A program made the translations under genes and the position numbers. Positions 16,591-27,300 of a stretch of DNA of 64,000 bases are shown here, one piece after another. The notes beneath the pieces were generated by a model that saw nothing but the letters and a program-made list of their open reading frames with translations, did not search any database and was not told the origin of the DNA. The DNA lies in the NCBI RefSeq assembly GCF_023101085.1, contig NZ_CP064703.1, positions 3,658,001 to 3,722,000 on the forward strand, read 5' to 3'. The DNA comes from Bradyrhizobium sp. 170. GTDB lineage: Bacteria > Pseudomonadota > Alphaproteobacteria > Rhizobiales > Xanthobacteraceae. Within the stretch, counting starts at the first letter, position 1. Each line of letters begins with the position of its first letter.

Positions 16591-17799
16591 ATGCCTTCCA
16601 ATTCCAATCGTGGCGTGGTTTACCTCAAGCCCGGCAGCGTCGAAGTTCAGAGCATCGACTTTCCGACCTTCCGCAATCCGGCAGGAAAGTCGATCGACCA
16701 CGGCGTGATCCTCAAGGTCGTAACGACAAATATCTGCGGCTCCGACCAGCACATGGTCCGGGGCCGCACGACGGCACCGGCCGGCATGGTGCTCGGACAC
16801 GAGATCACCGGCGAGGTGATCGAGAAAGGCCGTGACGTCGAGTATCTCAAGGTCGGCGACCTCGTATCGGTGCCTTTCAACGTCGCGTGCGGCCGCTGCC
16901 GGACCTGTCGAGAGGGTGACACCGGCGTCTGCCTTCACGTCAATTCCGACCGCGCTGGCGGCGCCTATGGCTATGTCGATATGGGCGGATGGATCGGCGG
17001 GCAGGCCGACTACGTGATGGTGCCCTATGCCGATTTCAACCTGCTGAAGTTTCCGAACAAGGCGCACGCGATGGAAAGGATCCGTGATCTGACCTGCCTC
17101 TCCGATATTCTGCCGACGGGATTCCATGGAGCCGTCACAGCCAAGGTCGGGGTGGGGTCGACGGTCTATGTCGCCGGCGCCGGGCCGGTCGGCCTCGCGG
17201 CGGCAGCGTCCGCGCGCATCCTTGGCGCAGCAGTTGTCTTGATCGGAGATATGAACACGGAGCGACTCGCCCACGCCAAGAACGTCGGCTTCGAGCCGAT
17301 CGATCTCACCAGGCACGATCGGTTGGGCGAACTGGTCGCCGACGTCCTCGGCGTTCCGGAAGTCGACTGTGCGATCGACTGCGTCGGCTTCGAAGCAAAG
17401 GCGCAAGGAACCGACGGCAAGGTCGTCGAAGCGCCTGCCGTCGTGCTGAACAGCCTGATGGAGATCACCCGCGCAGCCGGCGCGATCGGCATTCCCGGCC
17501 TCTATGTGACCGACGATCCCGGCGCGAAGGAGCAGGCAGCCAAACAGGGCAACCTCAGCCTGCGCCTCGGTCTCGGCTGGGCAAAGTCCCATGCCCTCCA
17601 CACCGGCCAGACGCCGGTGCTGAAATACAATCGCCAGCTCATGCAGGCGATACTTTGGGACAGGCTGCCCATCGCCAAGATCGTCAATGTCAAGGTGATC
17701 GATCTTGAGCAGGCGCCGGAAGGCTACAAATCATTCGACGCCGGCGTCGCAAGCAAATTCGTCATCGATCCGCACGGGCAACTCTCTAAAGCGGCCTGA
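16591..17799 (+). CDS. fdhA: Glutathione-independent formaldehyde dehydrogenase
   Basis: A 402-residue zinc-dependent medium-chain dehydrogenase. It matches the glutathione-independent formaldehyde dehydrogenase (dismutase) type, which oxidises formaldehyde to formate with NAD. Catalytic zinc ligands are seen in NICGSDQHMV (Cys49) and LGHE (His70); the structural zinc lobe is Cys100, 103, 106 and 114 in VACGRCRTC and GVC. The NAD fold motif VAGAGPVGLAA is near residue 170. ATG 16591 is preferred over TTG 16585 because GAGGAG lies at 16578-16583. A decayed fdhD 38 kb away hints at past formate metabolism on the same DNA. Confidence 0.93.
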   Translation: MPSNSNRGVVYLKPGSVEVQSIDFPTFRNPAGKSIDHGVILKVVTTNICGSDQHMVRGRTTAPAGMVLGHEITGEVIEKGRDVEYLKVGDLVSVPFNVACGRCRTCREGDTGVCLHVNSDRAGGAYGYVDMGGWIGGQADYVMVPYADFNLLKFPNKAHAMERIRDLTCLSDILPTGFHGAVTAKVGVGSTVYVAGAGPVGLAAAASARILGAAVVLIGDMNTERLAHAKNVGFEPIDLTRHDRLGELVADVLGVPEVDCAIDCVGFEAKAQGTDGKVVEAPAVVLNSLMEITRAAGAIGIPGLYVTDDPGAKEQAAKQGNLSLRLGLGWAKSHALHTGQTPVLKYNRQLMQAILWDRLPIAKIVNVKVIDLEQAPEGYKSFDAGVASKFVIDPHGQLSKAA

Positions 17800-17856
17800 G
17801 ACAAAAGCGGACTGGGCGCATCACTGATTGAGGGACCTTTCTATCTCCAAAACGGC

Positions 17857-17883
17857 ACCGTGGACGCGCTAAGCGTCCACGGT
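17857..17883 (+). terminator. Hairpin after fdhA
   Basis: An 11-bp perfect stem, ACCGTGGACGC and GCGTCCACGGT, with a five-base loop, 58 bases after the fdhA stop and followed by the AT-rich TATATTAT. It lacks a clean T run, so intrinsic termination is likely but not certain. Confidence 0.6.
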
Positions 17884-17999
17884 ATATTATCGAGCGGCAG
17901 CGGGGCGATTTTTTCCTCTCAACTTGAAACATGAGCTTCTCGAGTGGGACTCACTCAGCGGGCGTCTGGGCAGCGCTGCGCGGCTGGGCCGCCATCCCT

Positions 18000-18160
18000 T
18001 CACGGGCGAGCCGGGGCGAGGCCCGTGAGCAGAATGGCAGCGACGATGGCACCAACGATTGGGTCTGTCACCTCGCTGAAATTACCAGTCGCGACCATAG
18101 GGCCAGGCGCTCGCGCCGGGTTGAAGGCGGCACCCGTTTGGAAGGAACGACCTGATGGCA
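18000..18160 (-). pseudogene. Aquaporin (MIP family) C-terminal remnant
   Basis: On the minus strand about 45 residues read TGAAFNPARAPGPMVATGNF then SEVTDPIVGAIVAAILL. This is the second NPA half-helix of an aquaporin plus the start of its last membrane helix, with a few residues missing before DPIVGAI. The first five helices and the first NPA box are absent, so only the 3' end remains. Confidence 0.6.
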
Positions 18161-18595
18161 GCCCATTCAAAGTCTGGGAGTTCATACCGCGTGATTCGAG
18201 ATTCCAGTTTGGGCGCTTGAATCACGTCCAAACCGATGCTTTCCACCGGCAAAACCGGACATCCCGGATTTCCGAGATTACCCGGCCTAACCGGACATGC
18301 TGCGGATATGCCAAAATCGACGCGAATGACCCGCAGCGCGCCTCAGCAGGTCGTCCGGTTAGACGCGAACTTAATAGCCCTCCCTCGCGTCGTTCTTCGT
18401 TAAGGTCGTTGCGCATCGGCGGCATCGAACTTTTGCCCTGCGTTCGAGCAGTGCGGCAAACAATGCCGCACCCTGGTTTCCGGAGCGACTATGAAGACAT
18501 GAAAGTTACCGCCAGCGCGCACGATTTTAGTGCGGCACACGCCGCTACGCGCCGCTTCGTCGAAAATAGTCAAATCCCCAGGAAGCGATAAGGTC
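18161..18595. other. Intergenic, nothing recognised
   Basis: About 430 bases between the aquaporin and alcohol dehydrogenase remnants. Short frames occur on both strands, none with family features. A repeated CCGGACAT/CCGGAC phrase near 18260-18300 is noted without interpretation. Confidence 0.3.
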
Positions 18596-18760
18596 ATGCG
18601 TGCAATACGGTTCAAGACCTTGGCGATCCCTCGGTCCTTGAGTTGGCGGAGGTAGCGACCTCGGTCGTCGTTGAGACGACGGCGCTGGTGCGAGTGACGG
18701 CGGCCTCGATCAATCCGAGCGATGTCAAGAACGTCGCCGGAGCCATGAAGCAGACGATGC
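18596..18760 (+). pseudogene. Zinc-type alcohol dehydrogenase / quinone oxidoreductase N-terminus
   Basis: The start MRAIRFKT is followed, after a one-base deletion near 18620, by LELAEVATSVV, TTALVRVTAASINPSDVKNV and AGAMKQTMLPR. This is the N-terminal GroES-like domain of a medium-chain zinc-less or zinc-binding oxidoreductase. The remaining three quarters of the gene are missing after about 18760. Confidence 0.6.
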
Positions 18761-18962
18761 TGCCGCGCCCATCGTATCTAATCTTTTGTGTAGTCTTACC
18801 GGATTCTGGCGGCCTCTGATGCCGGTGCTCGAGCAGGCGAGCCCTCCGTTCATGACAAGCTCAAGTCCCAAGAACGAGAACGGCTGCATTCGCGCAAGCT
18901 GAGGAGCTTTGCCTGACTGCTACTCGAATAGAAAGCTCGCCGCTGCCTGCTCTATCTGCTTA

Positions 18963-20882
18963 TTATAGCTCGACCCTTCGGCCTATTTCAATCAATGCGC
19001 TCGAGGGTATCTTGAACCGGTCGATGGCATGCGCGGAATTGCGCGACATGAACGAGAATAATGCGATGCGCCATCGCGACAGGGGATTTCGATGTTTGCG
19101 GCTGCTGAAATCCACTCGCTCGATGTAATAGCTTGCTTCATCGAGGACTGGCACTCCGTCCTTTTTCGCAAGCGCGAGGACGGCCGGAAGGTCGGGGACT
19201 TCGACGAAACCAAAGTGAACAGTTACGTGCCAAAAACCCTCGTCGAGTTGTTCTATGCGGACGCGGTCTTTTGATCGAATGCGAGGAACGTCCTCGAAGC
19301 TGACCGTCAGGCAAATAACGGTCTTTTGCAGCGATCCGACGCGCTTCACGTAGTTGACGATGATGGGCGGTATCGCCTCGCCAACTCGTGTGAGAAACAC
19401 CGCCGTGCCACGAACTCTTGCGACGTTATCTGTGCGAAGGTGCGCGAAGAACTTGGCCGGCTGTTGAGATAGTGCCGCGTTGCGGCGATGCATTGCCTCA
19501 ACGCCGTAATGCCAGGTCGTCATGATGGTGAACACGAGGGCGCCGAGTGTCAACGGGATCCAGCCGCCATCCAATATCTTCAGAAGGTTCGCCGAGAAGA
19601 AGGCGAGATCGATGGCCAAGAAGACACTCGTGATGGCGGCTGCTTGGCACAGGGACCACTGCCACCGATTGCGCATTACATGGTAGAGCAACGCCGTCGT
19701 TAAGACCATGGTGGTCGATACAGCGGTCCCGTAAGCTCCGGCAAGGCGGTCGGAGCTTCCGAATCCTGCGGTCAGGCCGACCGTAAACGCCATCATGGTC
19801 CAATTGACGAATGGTACGTAGATCTGTCCGTGTTCTTCCGCCGAGGTCTGACGGATCCGTACACCCGGAAACCAGCCGAGCTGCATCGCCTGCCGCGTCA
19901 TGGAGAACACACCCGTAATGATGGCCTGGCTGGCGATGATGGTGGCGAGCGTTGCAAGCGCGACCAGCGGGTAAATCGACCAGTTTGGCGCGAGCTTGAA
20001 AAACGGGTTTGTTTCCAGGTTGGGAGCGTCCAGGAAATTTCCGATCTGGCCAGCGTAATTGAGGACGAGAGCCGGCAGCACCACGCAATACCAGGCAGCG
20101 CGGATTGGATTTGGTCCGATGTGGCCCATGTCAGCGTAAATCGCTTCACCACCCGTCAGCGCGAGGAATACGCCGCCCAGCAGAGTGAATCCGAGAAATC
20201 CGTGCCCCATCACGAGTCGGGCACCATAGATAGGGTTTATCGCCGCCAGAACATGCGGATGATGCACGACCCCGATAACGCCAAGAATCGCGATTGTGGC
20301 AAACCACGCGAACATGATCGGTCCGAAGGTCTTTCCAACGGTCCCGGTCCCACGATTCTGAATCGCAAACAGGCCGACCAGAATGACAAGGGCAAACGGC
20401 ATCGTGTACGGTTTGAATATACTTGTTGCGACGTTTAGACCTTCTACCGCGCTGAGGACCGAGATTGCCGGCGTAATAATTCCGTCTCCATAGATAAGGG
20501 CTGCACCAAACAGGCCTATGATAATGAGCCACCGACCACGACCAGCCCAGCGGGCACCGGTCAACGTCATCAGCGCGAGTATCCCGCCTTCACCGTGATT
20601 GTCGGCGCGCATGACCAGAAAGCAGTACTTGATCGATATCGTGATGATCAGGGCCCAAAAGACGAGGGACAGCGAGCCAAGAGCCGCTTCCGGCGTGAAT
20701 TGATCTCCCATGAAGTGCATAATAGTCTGCAAGGTATACAGAGGGCTGGTCCCTAGGTCGCCGTAGACAATGCCGAGTGCCAGAAGCCCAGCCGGTACGG
20801 TTGCGGGCCGTGCAAACCTCTTTTGAGTGTCCCCAGCTCGATCCGCCGGAGTATTCAGTGCGGAAGCAGCAGATGTTGGCAT
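18963..20882 (-). CDS. kup: Potassium uptake permease Kup
   Basis: A 639-residue KUP/HAK/KT potassium-proton symporter of the inner membrane. The family start LGIVYGDLGTSPLYTLQTIM is at residues 36-55, followed by NHGEGGILALMTL, YGDGIITPAISVLSAVEGL and GGEAIYADMGHIGPNPIRAA. About twelve membrane helices occupy the first 450 residues, and a soluble C-terminal domain follows. The length is normal. It is monocistronic, with a 375-base upstream gap. Bradyrhizobia usually carry several kup copies, so this is probably a paralogue. Confidence 0.95.
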   Translation of the reverse strand: MPTSAASALNTPADRAGDTQKRFARPATVPAGLLALGIVYGDLGTSPLYTLQTIMHFMGDQFTPEAALGSLSLVFWALIITISIKYCFLVMRADNHGEGGILALMTLTGARWAGRGRWLIIIGLFGAALIYGDGIITPAISVLSAVEGLNVATSIFKPYTMPFALVILVGLFAIQNRGTGTVGKTFGPIMFAWFATIAILGVIGVVHHPHVLAAINPIYGARLVMGHGFLGFTLLGGVFLALTGGEAIYADMGHIGPNPIRAAWYCVVLPALVLNYAGQIGNFLDAPNLETNPFFKLAPNWSIYPLVALATLATIIASQAIITGVFSMTRQAMQLGWFPGVRIRQTSAEEHGQIYVPFVNWTMMAFTVGLTAGFGSSDRLAGAYGTAVSTTMVLTTALLYHVMRNRWQWSLCQAAAITSVFLAIDLAFFSANLLKILDGGWIPLTLGALVFTIMTTWHYGVEAMHRRNAALSQQPAKFFAHLRTDNVARVRGTAVFLTRVGEAIPPIIVNYVKRVGSLQKTVICLTVSFEDVPRIRSKDRVRIEQLDEGFWHVTVHFGFVEVPDLPAVLALAKKDGVPVLDEASYYIERVDFSSRKHRNPLSRWRIALFSFMSRNSAHAIDRFKIPSSALIEIGRRVEL

Positions 20883-21257
20883 TATATTTTCAGCATTCTT
20901 CCTTCGTCCGCAGCGAGATGGGGCAAGCTTGCGCCACCCATCGCGTCAACATGTTCAGCTTGAAGAGAAAAAATCCGAATGTGGGTACGGCCAAGCTGGT
21001 GCGTATCCCGCCGCTCGGTGTGGTTAGCGATCATTGAGCCTTCCTCACGCGGCCAACCTGGAGCATCGCGCCTTTCGCACATCACGGGTTGTCTTTCAGG
21101 CGGCGAGACCGTGAGCGCTAAGGTCAGATGGCCTATCCCACGTAATGTAGGTCCAGACTCTGTCCCGACCATGAAATTGGAGCGTCGGAGGGCTAAATTC
21201 GAGTTTAAGAGATCGCGTGTGTACGTAGAGCGCCGAGCGCAACAGGTCTGATCACGC
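20883..21257. other. Intergenic upstream of kup
   Basis: About 375 bases between kup and the MFS remnant. No gene or clear regulatory hairpin is recognised. Confidence 0.35.
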
Positions 21258-21860
21258 TTAGAGCTGAGGCGGTGGCGTTTGTTCGGCTGGCGCGGTGTGT
21301 TCGGCCACATCGTCTTGGCCAAGCATCAGCGCCACTCCCATGGCAATGATGCCGAGCGCCGCCAGCAGCAGCAGGCCGCCGGCATAGCTGCCGATATGGT
21401 CCTTGATCCAGCCCCATGCGGACGGCCCCGCGAATCCCGCGAGGTTGCCGATCGAATTGATCACGGCGATTCCGGCGGCGGCCGCGGCGGCGGAGAGGAA
21501 GGCGGTGGGCAACGTCCAAACACCGGCAGGTTGGCAAAGCCAGCCACGCAACGCGAGATCATCTTCAGCGTCGGGTTATCGACGGCTGTGGAGACCGCGA
21601 TTCAGGCTGCGGCAATAAATGTAGCGAATGCGACATGGAACCGCCGCTCGACGACGAGATCGGAGCGCCGGCGCATCAGCATGATGCGGGCAATCCATTT
21701 GCGAGCACCGAATGGTCCAGCAGCAGGTTGGACGGCACTCGAACATGAAATACGCAACGAAAAAGATGCCGGCGCCGGGACCGAACGCGGTCTGCGACAG
21801 ACCGATGTCCTGGTTCATCTCGAGCGCGCAAAACCCACGCAGGCTACGAGGAACGGTACG
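21258..21860 (-). pseudogene. MFS transporter (anion/cation symporter type), inactivated
   Basis: Two pieces of one gene lie in order on the minus strand. The 5' piece reads VGFARSR then MNQDIGLSQTAFGPGAGIFF and VAYFMFE, the first helices of an ACS-family major facilitator. The 3' piece reads VWTLPTAFLSAAAAAAGIAV, NSIGNLAGFAGPSAWGWIKD and SYAGGLLLLAAL, the last two or three helices. The middle eight or so helices are lost and the frame shifts several times. Such transporters usually import organic acids. Confidence 0.75.
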
Positions 21861-21962
21861 CCGCCTGGTGACTTTCGAAGGTGCGCGTTTCTACGGCGTT
21901 CATATCGCTTCCGATCGATGGGATTGCTGCCGTCCTCTTTATAAAGGGACGCCCCCCGCACC

Positions 21963-22511
21963 TTAGCGTGTCGAAGTCCGAGCAGGACCATTGCGCTCCA
22001 TTGCCTCGGCGCGGCGCAGATGCTCCTGCAACGTGGGAAGTGTTTGCTGCGCCCACTCCTTGAACTGCTGGTCATCGCCGTTCTGCGCATAGGATTGGAA
22101 CAGCTTCACGGCCTGCTGGTGGCCTTTCAACATCATCGGGGCATAGGTGCGGTCGAACCGCATCCCGGACTCGGATTGCAGCCGCTTGAGCGAGGACTGG
22201 GACTTGCTGTCGAGTCCCTTCGGCAGCTGGAAGTTCTGCTTCTGCGCGATCGACTCGAGCTCGTCGCCGATCCTTGTGTGATCCTTGATCATCAAGTGTG
22301 CGAAATCTTTGACCTGTTCGTTCGTGGTTTTCTGCAGCGCGATCTGACTCGACCGGATTTCCAACGTATTGGCGTTCGCCGCCGTGTGAACAAACTTCTC
22401 GGTTTCCGCCGACGGCGCGGCGGGTGGACCGCTGGAATGCGATCCCTGCGCCACCGCCATAACGGGCAGCGCTAAGGTCAGCAGGGCAACCGCGAAAGTG
22501 ATCCGCGTCAT
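21963..22511 (-). CDS. DUF4142 exported ferritin-like protein
   Basis: A protein of about 182 residues from the ATG at 22509-22511. The signal peptide (TFAVALLTLALPVMAVAQG) is followed by a helical DUF4142 domain: EKFVHTAANANTLEIRSSQI, then QVKDFAHLMIKDHTRIGDEL and RFDRTYAPMMLKGHQQAVKL. The family is predicted to form a ferritin-like four-helix bundle in the periplasm, often linked to stress, but its chemistry is unknown. It is a single gene with no operon partner. Confidence 0.85.
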   Translation of the reverse strand: MTRITFAVALLTLALPVMAVAQGSHSSGPPAAPSAETEKFVHTAANANTLEIRSSQIALQKTTNEQVKDFAHLMIKDHTRIGDELESIAQKQNFQLPKGLDSKSQSSLKRLQSESGMRFDRTYAPMMLKGHQQAVKLFQSYAQNGDDQQFKEWAQQTLPTLQEHLRRAEAMERNGPARTSTR

Positions 22512-23465
22512 GACCAGTGCTCCATGTCTGTCCTGCACGTTTGGCAGGCAATGATCCTCGTTCGACCATAGCGCCGGTCTTGGGACAGGTTTCCGACGGC
22601 TTCCAAACGACCCGAGGACATCCGTATCATGCGGTATTCTCACTTTGTGCGGGTGCGATTGTTCGTCGCGATTCCGGATCCGATTGGCGAGCGCCTAGTG
22701 GCGCTGACGCTATGATTTCGAGCTCACAGAGATGTAGAGAGGCGGCTGAGATAAAGCTTGACCGATATTGTTGCTGATTAACCGTTCTTGCGAGGATGGG
22801 CCAGTATCCAGACCCAACCCGGCAGGAACAAGCCGTTCGGGCTAGCGATCGTTGAAGCCGCGGATGATGTTCGAGAGTGATCGAGTTCTGGCTCAGCGTT
22901 TATAACCACCGCCGTCGGGCAGCGCACGCGGCTTGGAGCCCGCCTGCAACGACGGCTACCACAAACTCGCGGGAATGCGCGTCCGATGATAAACTCCGCG
23001 TATTGCGCCGAATGGCGCAGAGAAATTGGCGGATCACGATTCGCTAACGCAACTTTGAACTCCGGTTGCCATTTTCGCATTATTTCAACGGGTAGATGCC
23101 ACGCTCCCACTTAAATTGACAAGGAGTTGTTGGACCATGGCACCGAGAACCAGGATGGCCCGCGCGTGCGGCAGCACGTTTCTCGCGTTGGGCGTGCTAA
23201 GGCGCCCAAGATCACGGTTGAGCTGCTCAGCCACACAAAGCAAACAGCGTGCGAGAGGGAGAAATCAAACTCCCAGCATTGCGGTGTTTTCGCAGCTCTT
23301 GCTCTATCTCGCGGCCAAACCTAGCGGTTGGATTGCTTCCGCGGAGTCGCCGAACACTCAAGTGTGATGAGCATGGTGGTCGTTTCTTCCCACATCAGGA
23401 AATGAGATCCGGTAAGTCGCCATGCATGATAAGAGGTTAAACTTTAACGAAGCGATCGGTTCGCC
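22512..23465. other. Long intergenic stretch
   Basis: About 950 bases without a supported gene. Minus-strand 22780-22900 and plus-strand 23130-23230 have some coding flavour, but no start context, no ribosome site and no family I recognise; both may be eroded gene pieces. Confidence 0.3.
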
Positions 23466-23951
23466 ATGACGAAACTTGGAATTAGCGTTGGAATATTGGC
23501 CACGGTCTTCTGCCTGTCAGTCCGGGCACAGACCGTGAGCGTATTGGTCCTCGATCAAGCTGGAGCTCAGACGGTCCTGCAAGCAGCGAAGGAGACCGCG
23601 CAGCAGCGCAATGGCCCCTCGGCAATCGCAGTGGTTGATCCCAACGGGGATCTGCTTGCTTTCCAGCGGATGGACGGTGTCCGCCCAGCAAGCGCGGACC
23701 TCGCCATCGAGAAGGCACGAACGGCTGCGCGGCTACAACGGCCGACGGCAGAGATCGAGGACAACATCAATCGGGGTCGAACGGCATTCGTCACCGCCGG
23801 CATCGCCGCACTGCGCGGCGGCGTGCCGATACGCGTAAACGGCGAAGTCGTAGGCGCAGTAGGTATTGCCGGCTTTAGCATGGAGAACGACACCGGCATC
23901 GCGAACGCCGCGGCGGCGGCATTAAGCCCCTTACCGAAAACAGCTCAGTAG
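23466..23951 (+). CDS. GlcG/HbpS-family haem-binding-like protein
   Basis: A 161-residue exported protein. A signal peptide (LGISVGILATVFCLSVRAQ) precedes a complete GlcG/HbpS domain: AAKETAQQRNGPSAIAVVDP, LLAFQRMDGVRPASADLAIE, then RGGVPIRVNGEVVGAVGIAG and a C-terminal helix. Relatives bind haem or corrinoids or accompany glycolate oxidation; HbpS senses redox stress. The periplasmic location is inferred from the signal peptide. A strong terminator follows at 24055. Confidence 0.85.
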   Translation: MTKLGISVGILATVFCLSVRAQTVSVLVLDQAGAQTVLQAAKETAQQRNGPSAIAVVDPNGDLLAFQRMDGVRPASADLAIEKARTAARLQRPTAEIEDNINRGRTAFVTAGIAALRGGVPIRVNGEVVGAVGIAGFSMENDTGIANAAAAALSPLPKTAQ

Positions 23952-24054
23952 GTGACGGAGTTAAGCTTGGCCATCTGTCGAACCGAGCTGATCGGACGAC
24001 AGTGAGGGCCATTTGATGTCGGCGCCCTGGTCAATGATTGCCGATCTCAGGAAA

Positions 24055-24090
24055 CACAAAAGCCCGCCCTGTGTCGGGGCTTTTTTTGTG
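24055..24090 (+). terminator. Rho-independent terminator
   Basis: CACAAAAGCCCG...CGGGGCTTTTTTTGTG forms a stem of about ten pairs with a T7 run on the plus strand. Because the flanks also pair as A/T runs it can serve both strands, closing the GlcG-like transcript and possibly the kinase transcript. Confidence 0.8.
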
Positions 24091-24345
24091 ATAAGGCGAC
24101 TTCGCAGCCTTTACATCTCGATTTAGTCGCACGATGGGAAAGGTTGAGTAACGTCGGCGTCCTCCGGAAGAGCGCTCGCTGCGTTTCCAGAGACGATGTC
24201 CTTTTGGCAGATCGAGCGACGGCACCGGAGTGAAGCGCCTCCTCGCGCCTCAATCGCGCCAGGTCGATCGGTTAGAACGGCGCGATTGATGCAGAGTGAA
24301 CTCGCGTCCGGGGCCGCCTGTTCTTCGGACTTACGCGCGCAGCAT
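24091..24345. other. Spacer between terminator and kinase stop
   Basis: About 250 bases with no supported gene. No response-regulator gene lies here although the adjacent protein is a histidine kinase. Confidence 0.35.
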
Positions 24346-27300
24346 TCAGGACACAGTGTCGGTTTTCGCCGGCAGGGTGAACTGAAACGTGGTACCGTGT
24401 GGCACGTTTGCAATGGCCCACAGCCGGCCACCGTGGGCTTCGATGATCGAACGACAGATCGAGAGCCCCATACCTATGCCGCTGGCTTTGGTGGTGAAGA
24501 AGGCGTTGAAGAGTCGATCGGCATTCTCGGCGGAGATTCCGACGCCGCAATCCGTTACGCTTGTTAGCACTTGTTGTTTTTCGTCCTGGCGGGATCGTAT
24601 CACCAGTTCGCGCGGCCGATCGGTGACCGCTTGCATGGCTTCAATGCCATTCATCACCAGGTTGATAATCACCTGCTGCAGTTGAACCCGATCGGCCTGG
24701 ATCATGGGCAGAGCGGATGCGAAATCCGTGCGCAACGACACCTGGTGGCTGACCAGCTCCCGCCGCACCAGAGCGATGGTTTCCCTGACGACATCATTGA
24801 TGTCGAGAGGCGCCTTCTCAATGTCCGTCTTTTTCGCGAGCGCACGCACGCGTCGGATCACCTCACTCGCCCGATTGCCGTCGTCTATTACCCATTCCAC
24901 TGAGCGGCGCGCTTTGTTCAGGTCGGGAGTTCCGCGGTCGAGCCAGCGCAGGCATGCCTCCGCGTTGGCGACGACGCCGGCGAGCGGCTGATTTACTTCA
25001 TGGGAGATCGAGGCGGCTAGCTCTCCCAGCATCGTCACCCGCGTCACGTGAGAAAGTTCCGCTTGCGCTTCGCGGTATCGCCGCTCGCTCTCTCGCAGGT
25101 TCTGCTCGGCCTCTTTGCGCTCAGTCAAATCGAGAACGAAGGCGACGCCCTGGTCGCGAGGTCCACCGAAGGTCGCCGCGCCGACAAGCACGGGCACGCG
25201 GCTGCCGTCGTTCCGTAAGTACTCCTTCTCGAAAGCTTTGCAGCTTCCCGTCGCCCTAAGCTCTGCCACGGAGCGTTCGTCAGCGTCATGCCATTCGGTT
25301 GGCGTTAGCTCGGTCCAGCGCAGACGACCCGAAACGATATCGTCGCGGCTATGTCCCACTATGTGGAGAAAGGCCTCATTGGCCTCAATAATGCGACCAT
25401 CAAAGTCCCAAATTGAGATCCCGATGATGTTGGAGTCGACCAGGCGCCGGACTTTCGCCTCACGCTCTTGAAGATCGCTGTAGAGGCGGGTGTTCTCCAG
25501 CGAGATCGCCGCTTGCGCCGCCAACAGTTCTAGGATCGCAATTCGCTCTGGGGGAAACGCGTACGAGCTCAGCGTGTTTTCGAGGTAGAGCAGCGCCGTC
25601 AAGCGTCCTTGTTTCATCAGCGGCAGGCAGAGGATCGACTTGGCTGGTCGGCCGCGCAGATAATCATCCTCGGAGAAAAGGTTGGGCTTGGAGGCATCAT
25701 CGAGAATCACGCTTTCGCGCGTGCGGATGACATAGCGGACGAGAGTTTCGGGACAAGTGACGCCGGTGATTAACTTTTGGCACAGCACGACTTCAATCTG
25801 ATCGCCGGCGGCCTTTGCCTCTGCCTGAATCACAGGGTCATCCTCTGCCGGCAGTATCAGAAGGCCGCGATCCGCGCCCGCATTCTCGAGCGCGATCGTC
25901 ATCAGCCGCTCGATCAGCTTGGATAAGACGATCTCGCTGGATACGGCCTGAGAGGCTTTGACGACGGTCGCTACATCGAGTTGCTGGACCGACGAGCCAA
26001 TGTTTGCTGTGGGACCGTGCGCCTCCGGAGCGGCCAAACTCGGATGAAGCCGATCAAGTTGCCTCACCTTGCCATCGGCTCCCCAGCGGAGATAGCCGTA
26101 GCGGGCATCTTGCAAATACACATGGGCAATCTTCTCAAAGCCGCGCGCCGCATAGAAGCGGGAAGCGAGTTCATTGGCGAGCGCCTCGTTGTGAATAAAG
26201 CCGTTTGCACGCGCCGAGCGGATGGCCTGCTCGTAGAGGCGTTCGGCATCGAGCTCCCGGCCTTCGATCCGCGCAATCTCGGCGCCGACCAGCGCGGCGC
26301 GGTTCTCGAAATTTTCCGGGCAATTCGCCGCCCAGAGCTGGAGTTGCTTGTGATGTGCAGCGACAGCGTCTAGGTGCTGCTGCCGCTCGCCGGCTGCCGC
26401 AGAATCACAGGACGCGGCGTGAGTCAGCGCGCTGTAAGATTGATATTCCGCCGTTTCAAGCTGCGAGCCCAAGCTCCACAACAGCCGTTGGGCCCTGGAC
26501 GAGGCCTCGAGGGCCGACGCGTAGTCGCCGGCAAAGAAACGCGCCTGCAGCTTGCGGATCCAGTAGAAACACTCGCCAAACACCAAAGCCGGATTTGCTG
26601 AAAAGCGGCCCTCGATCCGAGCCTCATCGAACTGCTCTTCGTCGAAGCAGCCGAATGCCGGCGTCAAGCCGCGCAACGTCCGGATCAGCCCGATCTGCGA
26701 GGTGATCATGTCAATAACAAGTCCGAACCGCATCTTCTGCGCGAACACGAGGCCATGCTCGGCTTCGCGTTCAGCGTCGGCAAGCGGATCACCCGCCGCG
26801 AGAAGATTCGTGTTCAACTGGTTGCCGCAGTAGGCGGCGTAATTGAGATCCCCAACCTTGTTTGCCGCCTCAAACGCGCGGCGCACCAGATCGCGGCCAA
26901 CCCGGACATGTCTCGTCCAGGGCAGAACGCTACCACCAAAGTCCATGTAGGTCCTGGCCTGGAAACGCGTCAGTCCGCGTTCTTGGACCAGGTCATAGCC
27001 GAGCTGACCAAAGCGATATACGGCAGTCCGATAGTCGCCGAAGTGCGGTCCGGCGAGCATGGACAGCCATTCATAGGCGCTGCACGAAGCGTCGCAGTTG
27101 CCGCGCTCGAGGCTGAGATTGACCGCTCGGCAGGTGATCAAAGAAAGCAGGTTCGCATCCGTATAGAATGCAGGTGGCACGATCTTGGCTAGGACGTCCA
27201 GCGTCGCGAGGGATGCCGGGTCGCTCATCAAAGGCAGCTCGATCAGAGACTCGATCGTGCGGCTCCCGAGTTGCGACCAGATCCGCTCGTATTCGCGACG

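Noticed and set aside
16405..17601. 398-codon minus-strand open frame opposite fdhA
   Set aside because: It is the shadow of the high-GC fdhA codons; it has no family features and contains many unlikely residue runs.
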